In this document: piece by piece, positions 56,187 to 64,000 of the stretch
Layout: each line of letters starts with the position of its first letter
How positions within the stretch are numbered: the stretch's first letter is position 1
DNA from: Pseudomonas syringae CC1557
GTDB taxonomy: Bacteria; Pseudomonadota; Gammaproteobacteria; Pseudomonadales; Pseudomonadaceae
Assembly: GCF_000452705.1 (NCBI RefSeq)
Contig: NZ_CP007014.1
Coordinates: 3,100,001 to 3,164,000 of the forward strand
Direction of reading: 5' to 3'
DNA length: 64,000 bases
Made by a program: the position numbers and the translations under genes
Notes under the pieces: model-generated
Databases searched by the model: none
The model's input: only the letters and a program-made list of their open reading frames with translations
Told to the model about the DNA's origin: nothing

Positions 56187-57311
56187 ATGTTTCACGTCAT
56201 GTTCAGCCTGCCTTGCCTGTATGTCATCGTGCGTTATCTATGGCCAATGCCATGGGCGTCACGGACCAGAATTGCCGTCGCCCTGCTGCTGGTCCTTGCC
56301 TCGCAATACCACCTGTATTGCCGATTTTCGTCCGGCAGCGTCTTTTCACCGGAATTTCCACGCGACGTTGTGATGTTGTTCAACTGGGCATTTGGCGCGA
56401 TTCTATTGCTCGCCGTGCTGCAAATCATTGTCGACCTGGGCACGTTGCTGACCATGCTGGCCCGGCGGCGATGGCTGACTGTCCCGACAAAACTGCGCTA
56501 TGGCATCGGCGTGGCTGCCTTGCTGCTCGCCGCGATCGGCGTTCAGCAGGCCGTGCGTGTGCCGCCGGTGAAGGATATCGAGATCGCAATCAGGAACCTG
56601 CCCCCGCAGTTCGATGGCTACAAGGTATTGCAGCTGACGGACATGCACATCAGCCGACTGTTTGATGCGCCGTGGACGCAAGCCGTGGTCAAGGCATCAA
56701 ACGCTCTGGGGGTCGATCTGATCGTCATCACGGGGGATCTGATCGATGGCTCGCTCAGCAACCGCAAACAGGATATCGATGCCTTGCGTAACCTGCGTGC
56801 GCCGGACGGCGTTTATGTGATACCCGGCAACCACGAGTATTTCTTCGATAATCAGGCGTGGATGCAGCATTTCGTCTCCTTGGGAATGGTGCCCCTCGCG
56901 AACAGCCACACCCTGATCGAACGCGACGGCGCCCAGATTGCACTCGCTGGCGTCACGGATGTGACGGCACCGAAAACCGGATTCCCCGCTCCTGATGTTC
57001 AAAAGGCCATAGCCGGCATAGCGCAGGACATGCCGATCATCCTGCTCGACCATCAACCAAGGAACGCGCGGGAAACAGCCACTCAAGGAGTGGCGCTGCA
57101 ACTCTCCGGCCATACCCACGGTGGAATGATCTTTGGTCTTCACCGACTGCTGGCCCTGGCCAACGGGGGATTTGTATCGGGGCTTTATGATGTCGACGGT
57201 ATGCAACTGTACGTCAACAACGGCACCGCACTCTGGCCCGGATTCGCCATCCGCCTCGGCCAACCCTCGGAGCTGACACGTATTACGCTTCGAAAGGCGC
57301 CGGAGGCATAA
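56187..57311 (+). CDS. Membrane-anchored metallophosphoesterase
   Basis: A 374-residue protein. The first 120 residues hold about four membrane helices. The calcineurin-like domain follows with VLQLTDMHIS (DxH), VDLIVITGDLIDG (GDxxDG), YVIPGNHEYFF (GNHE), a middle ILLDHQPRNA and the late GHTHGG. The catalytic metal ligands are therefore complete. Related proteins (YkuE, YaeI) act on lipid or cell-envelope phosphoesters; the substrate here is unknown. The catalytic domain would face the periplasm or cytoplasm depending on helix number, which I cannot settle. Confidence 0.88.
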   Translation: MFHVMFSLPCLYVIVRYLWPMPWASRTRIAVALLLVLASQYHLYCRFSSGSVFSPEFPRDVVMLFNWAFGAILLLAVLQIIVDLGTLLTMLARRRWLTVPTKLRYGIGVAALLLAAIGVQQAVRVPPVKDIEIAIRNLPPQFDGYKVLQLTDMHISRLFDAPWTQAVVKASNALGVDLIVITGDLIDGSLSNRKQDIDALRNLRAPDGVYVIPGNHEYFFDNQAWMQHFVSLGMVPLANSHTLIERDGAQIALAGVTDVTAPKTGFPAPDVQKAIAGIAQDMPIILLDHQPRNARETATQGVALQLSGHTHGGMIFGLHRLLALANGGFVSGLYDVDGMQLYVNNGTALWPGFAIRLGQPSELTRITLRKAPEA

Positions 57312-57399
57312 TCACCTTGAGCAATCAGTAGACCAAGGCAAGGTACGGACTGTGCCAGGACGCAGTAATGCCTGACAGGCAGGCATCTGCGCCCTACTC

Positions 57400-58422
57400 T
57401 CAGCCTCGCTCAAACTCGATCAGCACCTTGCCTAGGTGGTTCGCGGCTGCGAAATAAGCATATGCCGAGGGTGCGTCATCGAACTTGAAGGTCTTGGCGA
57501 CCACTGTTTCTATAGCGTTTGCTTCGACTGCGCGAATCAGGTCGACGAACATCTTGCGGCTGCCGTTGGCAATACCCCGGATGGTCACGTTTTTGATGAT
57601 AAGGGACAGGTAATCGGGAATCGGAGAGTGCTGGCCGGGTGTCACAGCTATCACTGCAATCCGCCCGTTGACGGCGGCAGCTGCGATGGACTGGCCCAGG
57701 GTGTCCTGGCCTCCGGTTTCGATAATGATGTCGGCTCCGGCGTTATCGCTGAGCGCCATGAGCTGCGCAGCCCATTCAGGGTGCTTGCGGTAATTGATGG
57801 TGAAGTCCGCACCCAACTGGCGGGCAATTTCCAGCTTCTCGTCACTTGATGAGGTGATCGCTACGCGCGCGCCGTTGAGTTTGGCGAGCTTAAGGGCGGC
57901 CAGAGCCACCCCGCCGGTGCCCAGACAAAGGACGAGCTCGCCCGGCTTGACCTTGCACACCTCGATCAGAGCGTTCCATGCGGTCAGGCCAGCAGATGCA
58001 AGCGCGGCAACATCTTTATCGGCCAGCGATTCCGGCACGCGAATCAATGCAGCGGCGGGCAATACAACTTTTTCAGCCAGCCAGCCGTCGTGTGTTACGC
58101 CGACGTCATGAGCGAAAACGCTGCTCCGGAATTCACCTTCCAGCCAGTTTGGAAAGTGACCGCAGATAACCCGGTCGCCCGGTTTGACCTGGCTGACGCC
58201 CTCGCCGACAGCGATGACCTCACCCACGCCCTCGGACATGGGAATGCGCTCGGGTGCCTGCTTGGCACCGTATACACCACGGAGAATTTGAACGTCCCGG
58301 CTGATGAGACTCACCAGGCGAGGGGCTACAACAGCTTCTCCTGGCCCGGCAATCGGTTCAGGTCGAGTGGTCGGAGTCAGTGCATCCAGGCCTTGTTGAG
58401 ATCCGATCTGAAAAGCTTTCAT
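57400..58422 (-). CDS. NAD(P)-dependent medium-chain dehydrogenase / quinone oxidoreductase
   Basis: A 340-residue zinc-independent medium-chain dehydrogenase (EGVGEVIAVGEGVSQVKPGDRV, then LCLGTGGVALAALKLAKLNGARVAITSSSDEKLEIARQLGADFTINYRKHPEW). The zinc-binding cysteines of alcohol dehydrogenases are absent. Members reduce enones or quinones with NADPH. ATG 58422 follows AAGGG; a longer ORF start is not supported. It is monocistronic. Confidence 0.88.
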   Translation of the reverse strand: MKAFQIGSQQGLDALTPTTRPEPIAGPGEAVVAPRLVSLISRDVQILRGVYGAKQAPERIPMSEGVGEVIAVGEGVSQVKPGDRVICGHFPNWLEGEFRSSVFAHDVGVTHDGWLAEKVVLPAAALIRVPESLADKDVAALASAGLTAWNALIEVCKVKPGELVLCLGTGGVALAALKLAKLNGARVAITSSSDEKLEIARQLGADFTINYRKHPEWAAQLMALSDNAGADIIIETGGQDTLGQSIAAAAVNGRIAVIAVTPGQHSPIPDYLSLIIKNVTIRGIANGSRKMFVDLIRAVEANAIETVVAKTFKFDDAPSAYAYFAAANHLGKVLIEFERG

Positions 58423-58600
58423 CAAAATAACCCTTATATCGTCATCGTCGTCACCGCTGTTCAATTACCACAGCAGGACGGGAAATATATCGCTACGCGT
58501 CTCGATGACTATACAGCACTGCTTTGCTCTCTGATCGGCCCGACAAGCTGGTTCGTTGACACTAAGGCAGTCACCTGACTGCCTGTCCGACCAATTACAG

Positions 58601-59962
58601 CTAGCTCGAACGCTGATTAACAAAACGGCTGACGGCGGTTACTACAGTGTTTGCGCCTTGCTGGATCTCCTGAATGACACGGTCTGCGTCGTTAGCCAAT
58701 ACCAGTGCCTCGGATGCCTGTTCGGTACTGCGTACAATGACGGCCACGGCCTCTGACGCCAGGCTTTGATTCTTCTTCACCACGTTGACAATTTCTTCCG
58801 CTGCCTTGGTCGTGCGCGAGGCCAGCTGGCGTACTTCGTCGGCCACTACCGCGAAGCCCCTGCCCTGTTCGCCCGCCCTGGCGGCTTCAATGGCTGCGTT
58901 CAATGCCAGCAGATTGGTTTGCTCGGCGATCCCGCTGATGGTTTTTATAATCGTTCCGATGACCTGACTTTGAGCGTCCAGTGCCTCGATGCCTTGCGTG
59001 GCCTCCTCCATCGAGAGGGTCAGTTGACCTAATGTGTGCAAGGTGTCGTTGATGACCTTGCGCCCCTGCCGGGCACTGCTGTCCGTATCAATAGACGTCT
59101 GATAGGCCATGTCCGATGCTTCAGCAACAGCTTTTTCGCGTTCAACCTGTTCAGTAATAACCGTCGCAAACTTGGCAATTTTGTAGAGCTTGCCGTTGGC
59201 GTCGGTTATAGGGTTATAGGACGCCTCCAGCCAGACATCACGGCCAGACTTGTCAACTCGTCTAAAGCGATCAACGATAAATTCACCGCGACGCAGTCTT
59301 TCCCAGAAATGGGTGTAGGCGTCAGAAGTCGACTCTTCAGGCAAACAGAAAATCTTGTGATGTTTTCCCTTTATTTGATGTAACTCATAACCCATCGCCT
59401 TCAGAAAATTATTATTGGCGCCAATGACAATTCCTTCGAGGGTAAAGTCGATAACGGCTGTAGACCGTTGCAACGCATTGACCAGCGCCTCATTTTCACG
59501 CGAGGCTTCAATCGTTCGGGTCAGAACGCTTGAGTACAACGCGATCTGCTCCACGCCGCCCGTTTCATTTTTAAAGGGGACTACCACCGTCCTCAGCCAG
59601 ACCCTGGCCCCTGTCTTGCTGATCAGCCGCAACGTGCCGCTAAAATGCTTGGCGTCCCGAATTGCAGTCAGAGCGCGCTTCTGATGAGCATCACCGCTCA
59701 ACTCTGGCGGGCTAAGTTCAGACAGACTACGACCCGCAATCTCGCCTTGTGAATAGCTCATCTCGGTTTCGAACAGGCCGTTGACAGTCTGTACCTTGCC
59801 CGACGCGTCCAGAACGACGGCAACGGTCTCCAGATTCAGGATTTGCCCGGCTTGTTCAAGCATGGCAAGGCGGCGCTCCAATGCCTGGTTGGTCTTTTTC
59901 AACTGAGAATTAAACATTGCGGCTATCCGATACAGATGGGGGTTGCAGTCTTCATCGGTCAT
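58601..59962 (-). CDS. Soluble PAS-PAS chemoreceptor (MCP)
   Basis: A 453-residue protein without membrane segments: coiled N-terminus, PAS 1 (about residues 45-145, [23 protein letters not shown]), PAS 2 (about 160-275, [39 protein letters not shown]) and a C-terminal signalling hairpin with [35 protein letters not shown]. This layout is like Aer-type or cytosolic energy/redox receptors. ATG 59962 is preferred; the ORF extends one TTG codon before. No tethering pentapeptide. Confidence 0.9.
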   Translation of the reverse strand: MTDEDCNPHLYRIAAMFNSQLKKTNQALERRLAMLEQAGQILNLETVAVVLDASGKVQTVNGLFETEMSYSQGEIAGRSLSELSPPELSGDAHQKRALTAIRDAKHFSGTLRLISKTGARVWLRTVVVPFKNETGGVEQIALYSSVLTRTIEASRENEALVNALQRSTAVIDFTLEGIVIGANNNFLKAMGYELHQIKGKHHKIFCLPEESTSDAYTHFWERLRRGEFIVDRFRRVDKSGRDVWLEASYNPITDANGKLYKIAKFATVITEQVEREKAVAEASDMAYQTSIDTDSSARQGRKVINDTLHTLGQLTLSMEEATQGIEALDAQSQVIGTIIKTISGIAEQTNLLALNAAIEAARAGEQGRGFAVVADEVRQLASRTTKAAEEIVNVVKKNQSLASEAVAVIVRSTEQASEALVLANDADRVIQEIQQGANTVVTAVSRFVNQRSS

Positions 59963-60131
59963 CAAATAACAATCTTGAGTATGGCCATCAAACTTAATAC
60001 AAAAATAGCGTGCCTATCATCCGATAGGCGAGTATGGGATCCAAACTTTATATCCGAATGATTAAAAAATAATTCATCTATTAACGGACGGCAGTGGCAT
60101 GAGCTCAATAAGTGTTTTTCAACATGAGTGG

Positions 60132-60782
60132 TCACTGTGGACGCTGGCGGCTTGCATATTCTCCATTCAGCCTGTCCATAAACTCTTCACGCCGCTTTTT
60201 ATCCGCCTCCTCTTTCGCCAGCAACCCAGGCAATAACTCAGTGGCCTGCTGTGGACTCAGGATAAACACCCCGTCATCGTCGCCAATGGCAATATCACCC
60301 GGATTAACGATAACCCCACTTATATTGACCGCCCCGTTAAGCTCACCGCTCTCTCCCAGACTGCGCGTCGTCACGGCGCTGATGCCACGACTGAACACCG
60401 GCAGGCGGTGTTCGCGTATAGCTGCAACGTCTGTCACGGCCCCCGACACGACCACCCCAGCCAACCCCTTTATCAGCCCGGCCAGGGCACGTAACTCGCC
60501 CCAGCAGGCGCAGTGTTCATCACCAACGCACTCGATTACCAGCACGTCGCCGGGCAGGCTGTTCAGCAATGCGTCGCGGAGAATACTGCCGTCTGGCAAC
60601 TGGACTTTTACGGTCACCACATTGCCGACCACTCGAGCACCGTCGAACAATGGCCTGATACCGCGCAGATAACCGCTGTCGCTCAGGTGGCCTATGGTGG
60701 ATGCTGCAATGCCACGGAATTGCTCGATGACGGCATCGCTGAGTTGTTGTTGACGGTGTGCAATCTGTTTGTTCATTGACAT
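60132..60782 (-). CDS. RraA-fold enzyme, catalytic Arg replaced by Thr
   Basis: A 216-residue protein of the RraA/HMG-aldolase fold (CWGELRALAGLIKGLAGVVVSGAV and VNPGDIAIGDDDGVFILS). Family aldolases carry GAVRD, whose Arg binds the pyruvyl group; here it reads GAVTD (Thr codon 60432-60434), while the following Asp is kept. So ordinary 4-hydroxy-2-oxo acid aldolase activity is doubtful. Its ATG at 60782 lies inside the end of the FhuF-like gene (ten-base overlap), making it the fifth gene of the siderophore-uptake operon, an unusual place for the family. Confidence 0.8.
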   Translation of the reverse strand: MSMNKQIAHRQQQLSDAVIEQFRGIAASTIGHLSDSGYLRGIRPLFDGARVVGNVVTVKVQLPDGSILRDALLNSLPGDVLVIECVGDEHCACWGELRALAGLIKGLAGVVVSGAVTDVAAIREHRLPVFSRGISAVTTRSLGESGELNGAVNISGVIVNPGDIAIGDDDGVFILSPQQATELLPGLLAKEEADKKRREEFMDRLNGEYASRQRPQ

Positions 60783-61552
60783 TTCTTTGGCCTCAACAAA
60801 GGGCAGGTAGAGCAGTATTCGACGGGGTTGCTGGCATCGTAATAAAAGCAGCAAGTACGACGGAAACGGATACTTTTGCCCTCAGCCTCAAGCAAAACCG
60901 GCGGGCGTCTGAAGTGTTTAAGGGGGTTGTAACTTAATCCGAACAGCGACGGTTCGGCCTCATTCAACAGCCAGTCGAAATCGGCCTGGTAACGCTCGCG
61001 AATGACCGGGTCTTCAACGTTGTCCATGCGTTTGTCGTACAGCGAATAAACGCGCACTGCAGTGTTTTCCCAGAGAATGCGTCGGGAAATACCGCTGACC
61101 CGATTGAAGGTTTCCCACAGCGGCTGGAGCAAATCCCGAAACAGAGTGCCAACAATCGTTTCACGCCATGCCTCGCGTTCACCCGCGCCGTGACACATAG
61201 GGGTTATGTCAGCCAAAGGCATGCAAGAGGTCCAGAGGCCATCATCGTGACCGTACTCAATAACGCTGTTGTCCAGCGACAGGATCAGGCCCTTGTCGTA
61301 AATCGACATGGCGTACAGACAGGCGCCGGTGCTCAGGAAGGAAAAACGTTTGGCCAGCAGTGACGCGGTGATCGCCAGGGTTGGCGAGCCGATGATCGGC
61401 CCCAGGGTGTTGAGCATTTGCTCGCACACTTCATCGTCCAGCAACGCACTGGCTGGCAATGAGCGAGGATCACGCTCATCCGCCTGCCTGAGCCGCAGAG
61501 CACCGGACAGCAGCGCCCACTCCGATTCGCTGAACGTGCTGGCCAGGCTCAT
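60773..61552 (-). CDS. FhuF-like ferric-siderophore reductase
   Basis: A 259-residue protein whose C-terminus reads [23 protein letters not shown]: a CC-x11-C-x2-C motif that in FhuF binds a 2Fe-2S cluster for reductive release of iron. The rest is helical and fits the FhuF-like family. It acts in the cytoplasm after uptake of the ferric siderophore. ATG 61552 overlaps the preceding ATPase gene by four bases; the 3' end overlaps the RraA-fold gene. It belongs to the uptake operon. Confidence 0.88.
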   Translation of the reverse strand: MSLASTFSESEWALLSGALRLRQADERDPRSLPASALLDDEVCEQMLNTLGPIIGSPTLAITASLLAKRFSFLSTGACLYAMSIYDKGLILSLDNSVIEYGHDDGLWTSCMPLADITPMCHGAGEREAWRETIVGTLFRDLLQPLWETFNRVSGISRRILWENTAVRVYSLYDKRMDNVEDPVIRERYQADFDWLLNEAEPSLFGLSYNPLKHFRRPPVLLEAEGKSIRFRRTCCFYYDASNPVEYCSTCPLLRPKKCQ

Positions 61553-62340
61553 TGCGGCAGTTCCCGGCCAAAGGGAATGCACAGCGGTGTACCGAAGAAC
61601 GGATCGGCGATGATCCGGCAATTGAGGCCGAACACCTGCTTGACCAATGCTTCGCTGAGGATATCTGCGGGACGGCCCTGAGCGAATGCGCTGCGCTGGT
61701 GGACCGCGACCATGTGATCGGCGTAGCGGCACGCCAGGTTCAGGTCATGCAACACCATGACGATGGTTTTGCCTTGCTGGCGATTGAGGTCGCGTAGCAG
61801 GTCCAGCACTTCGATCTGATGGGCCAGGTCGAGAAAGGTCGTCGGTTCGTCGAGAAGCACGAGGTCGGTGTCCTGTGCCAGGGTCATGGCAATCCACGCA
61901 CGCTGACGCTGGCCACCTGACAAGGCATCCACCGGCCGCTCGGCGAGGTCCTGCATGCCGGTCTGCGCCAAGGCCAGCTCAACCATGGCTTCATCCTGCA
62001 CCGACCATTGCTGCATCCAGTTCTGATACGGATAGCGCCCCAACGCTACCAGCTGGCGCACGCTGATCCCCTCGGGTGCGCTGGGCATCTGCGGCAAAAT
62101 CGCCAGTTCGCGGGCGACGGTGGCGGTGGACTTCTGATGAATATCCGCACCATTGAGCAGCACGCTGCCCTGCTGCGGCTTGAGCAGGCGCGCCAGGGAC
62201 TTGAGCAAGGTACTTTTGCCACAGCCGTTGCTGCCGATCAACACCGTCACCTGGCCTGCGGGCAGTTGCAGATCGAGGCTGTCGATGATCACCTGGCGCT
62301 GGTAACTCAGGGTCAGGTCATGGGTTGCGATGGACGCCAT
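61549..62340 (-). CDS. Iron-siderophore ABC transporter ATPase
   Basis: A 263-residue ATPase of the FecE/FepC/CbrD group. Walker A is GSNGCGKST, the signature [10 protein letters not shown] and Walker [13 protein letters not shown]. It energises the two permeases encoded upstream. The start lies ten bases after the permease stop. By location near a syringomycin-type locus it could be the achromobactin importer CbrD, but sequence alone does not prove the substrate. Confidence 0.92.
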   Translation of the reverse strand: MASIATHDLTLSYQRQVIIDSLDLQLPAGQVTVLIGSNGCGKSTLLKSLARLLKPQQGSVLLNGADIHQKSTATVARELAILPQMPSAPEGISVRQLVALGRYPYQNWMQQWSVQDEAMVELALAQTGMQDLAERPVDALSGGQRQRAWIAMTLAQDTDLVLLDEPTTFLDLAHQIEVLDLLRDLNRQQGKTIVMVLHDLNLACRYADHMVAVHQRSAFAQGRPADILSEALVKQVFGLNCRIIADPFFGTPLCIPFGRELPQ

Positions 62341-62350
62341 CCGTAATTCC

Positions 62351-63382
62351 TTAATGCCGCTGGTTAATCAATAGATACAGAAAAAACGGTGTGCCCAACA
62401 CCGCAACAAAAATCCCGGCTGGCAGATCCAGCGGCAGGAACAGCGTACGGCCAGCCAGATCGGCGAGCATGACCAGATTGGCACCGATCAGCGCGGCCAT
62501 CAGTGCCTGACCGGTAAACCCCGGCGGCATCAGGCGCTTGGCAATGTGCGGCGCGATCAGCCCGACAAAGGCAATCGCCCCGCCCCAGGCAACCGCCAGA
62601 CCGGCCAGTGCAACGCTCACCAGCAACAACCCGCCACGCAACCACTGCACGCGTACGCCAATGCCCTGGGCCAGATCGTCATCCAGTTGCTGCATGCGCA
62701 CTTGGCGGGCGAGCAGTACCAGCAGTGGCAGGGTCAGCAACAGCCAGCCTGCCAGCGCGCGTGGTTCCGGCCAACTGGCACCATACACGCTCCCGGTCAG
62801 CCAGACGTAGGCCGACAAGGTGGTGGTCAGCGGGCTGAACACCAGAATGAACGTGGTGACCGCCGCCAACAGCGCAGACACCCCGACCCCGATCAATACC
62901 ATGCGCAACGGCGAGGCGCCCTGATTCCAGGCCAACAGGTAGATCACCAATGCGGCGAGACCCGCACCGGAAATGGCCGCCAGCGGCAGGAATTGTGCGC
63001 CCAGTGCAGCCGAAAAAAAGGACAGATACAGCACCGCCGCGGCGCTGGCACCGCTGGTGATACCCAGCAGGTCCGGCGAGGCCAGCGGGTTGCGGATGAT
63101 GCTTTGCAGAATCAGCCCGGACACCGCCAGTGCCGCGCCCACCAACGCTGCCAGTGCCAGACGCGGCATGCGCAGTTGCTCGACGATGAACACCAGGCTG
63201 GGGTCGGCGTGACCGGAAAACACACTTATCAGGGTGGCAGGCGACAGATTGATCTTGCCCACCGCCAGCGAACCCAGTGCCGTCAGCGCTGTGAGCGTGA
63301 CGGCAACCGCCAGACGCATCACCACGGTCAGGCTGAACTGCCGGGAGAAGCCGCGATAACGCAGCGTGAGGTGCTTATCCAT
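62351..63382 (-). CDS. Iron-siderophore ABC transporter permease
   Basis: A 343-residue FecCD-family permease with about nine to ten helices; [51 protein letters not shown] is the family core, and [20 protein letters not shown] contacts the ATPase. ATG 63382 overlaps the upstream permease stop by eight bases. With the next gene it forms a heterodimeric channel. Confidence 0.92.
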   Translation of the reverse strand: MDKHLTLRYRGFSRQFSLTVVMRLAVAVTLTALTALGSLAVGKINLSPATLISVFSGHADPSLVFIVEQLRMPRLALAALVGAALAVSGLILQSIIRNPLASPDLLGITSGASAAAVLYLSFFSAALGAQFLPLAAISGAGLAALVIYLLAWNQGASPLRMVLIGVGVSALLAAVTTFILVFSPLTTTLSAYVWLTGSVYGASWPEPRALAGWLLLTLPLLVLLARQVRMQQLDDDLAQGIGVRVQWLRGGLLLVSVALAGLAVAWGGAIAFVGLIAPHIAKRLMPPGFTGQALMAALIGANLVMLADLAGRTLFLPLDLPAGIFVAVLGTPFFLYLLINQRH

Positions 63383-64000
63383 AACGCGCACCCCGGCGTA
63401 CCAGCGCAATGAAGAATGGCGCGCCGAACAGCGCGGTCATGACGCCGACCGGCACTTCCTGAGGCACAATCACTACCCGCGCCAGCGTGTCGGCGAGCAG
63501 CAACAGGGTGGCGCCCAGCACCGCGCAGCCGGGCAGCAGCCAGCGATGATCGATGGACAGCGTCTTGCGTACCATGTGTGGCACCAGCAGCCCGATGAAA
63601 CCGATGCTCCCCGCCAACGCCACGGCGCTACCGGCCAGAACGATGATCACCAGACTCATCAGCAAGCGAATCAGACCGGTCCGCTGGCCCAGAGCGGTGG
63701 CGATGGCTTCGCCGGTATTGAGCACGTTGACCTGCCCCGCCAGCACCCACGATCCGCCCAGAGCGAGTACCACACACACCAGCAGGGGCGCCGCCGTGGC
63801 CAGATCACGTTCCGAGAGAGAACCCGCCAGCCAGAACAGCACGGTGTCCAGACCGTCCTGATTGACCACCAGCAATGCCTGACTGAACGCTGTGAACAGT
63901 GCGGTAATGGCAGCACCTGCCAGCACGATCCGTAACGGATTGAGACTGCCCTGCCCCCGATTGCCAATCACCCAGACAAGGGTCCCCGCCACGGCCGCGC
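63375..64000 (-). CDS. Iron-siderophore ABC transporter permease (5' end outside window)
   Basis: The C-terminal 208 residues of a second FecCD-family permease, cut by the window edge. Seen: [94 protein letters not shown], which includes the ATPase-contact loop. The gene's start and a likely binding-protein gene lie beyond 64000. Confidence 0.9.
   Translation of the reverse strand, partial: AAVAGTLVWVIGNRGQGSLNPLRIVLAGAAITALFTAFSQALLVVNQDGLDTVLFWLAGSLSERDLATAAPLLVCVVLALGGSWVLAGQVNVLNTGEAIATALGQRTGLIRLLMSLVIIVLAGSAVALAGSIGFIGLLVPHMVRKTLSIDHRWLLPGCAVLGATLLLLADTLARVVIVPQEVPVGVMTALFGAPFFIALVRRGARYG

Overview
The window is about 64 kb of a gamma-proteobacterial chromosome and reads as Pseudomonas, close to the plant-associated P. 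syringae / P. fluorescens groups. The evidence is a syringomycin-type lipopeptide synthetase end with SalA/SyrF-type LuxR regulators, an arcDABC operon with an ANR-type box, a three-subunit pntAA-pntAB-pntB, and a carboxylate-siderophore-like uptake operon. I saw no rRNA, tRNA or CRISPR array.

Layout. (1) 1-18960: lipopeptide island. The 3' end of a giant NRPS carries two Thr-type modules, one further module and a terminal C-T-TE that lacks an adenylation domain, the signature of syringomycin/syringotoxin/cormycin-type nonapeptides. A frameshift splits it in the T7 carrier domain. Downstream are a SyrF-like regulator, an outer-membrane efflux lipoprotein, a small YodC/DUF2158-like protein, an IS630 relic, a LysE exporter, an orphan MacA, a second SyrF-like and a third SalA/SyrG-like LuxR. 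Two 20-bp dyads resemble the syr-syp box. (2) 19404-27255: one overlapping operon of an FCD/GntR regulator, a five-part dipeptide/glutathione-type ABC importer and a gamma-glutamyltransferase. (3) 27265-29731: DCC protein, TspO, DUF2252. (4) 29891-34057: an amino-alcohol kinase, a PLP phospho-lyase and a HAD enzyme, divergent from a GntR regulator. (5) 34387-36558: a dCache chemoreceptor. (6) 36767-53501: a low-oxygen/redox island with arcDABC, a BON protein, a degenerate hybrid sensor with a DNA-binding end, an aldehyde dehydrogenase, transhydrogenase, alcohol dehydrogenase, PRC-barrel and universal stress proteins, and an FNR-type regulator. (7) 53502-60131: mixed housekeeping genes and a soluble PAS chemoreceptor. 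(8) 60132-64000: an iron-siderophore ABC operon ending with an FhuF-like reductase and an RraA-fold enzyme.

How the parts may work together. The LuxR proteins probably switch on the synthetase and export genes through the dyads. Both SyrF-type genes are preceded by a tiny ORF whose stop overlaps the regulator start, which suggests translational coupling. The redox island looks like one physiological module: fermentative ATP from arginine, NAD(P)H balancing, alcohol/aldehyde interconversion, stress proteins and its own oxygen sensor. Family calls come from motif recognition by eye; no database search was possible.
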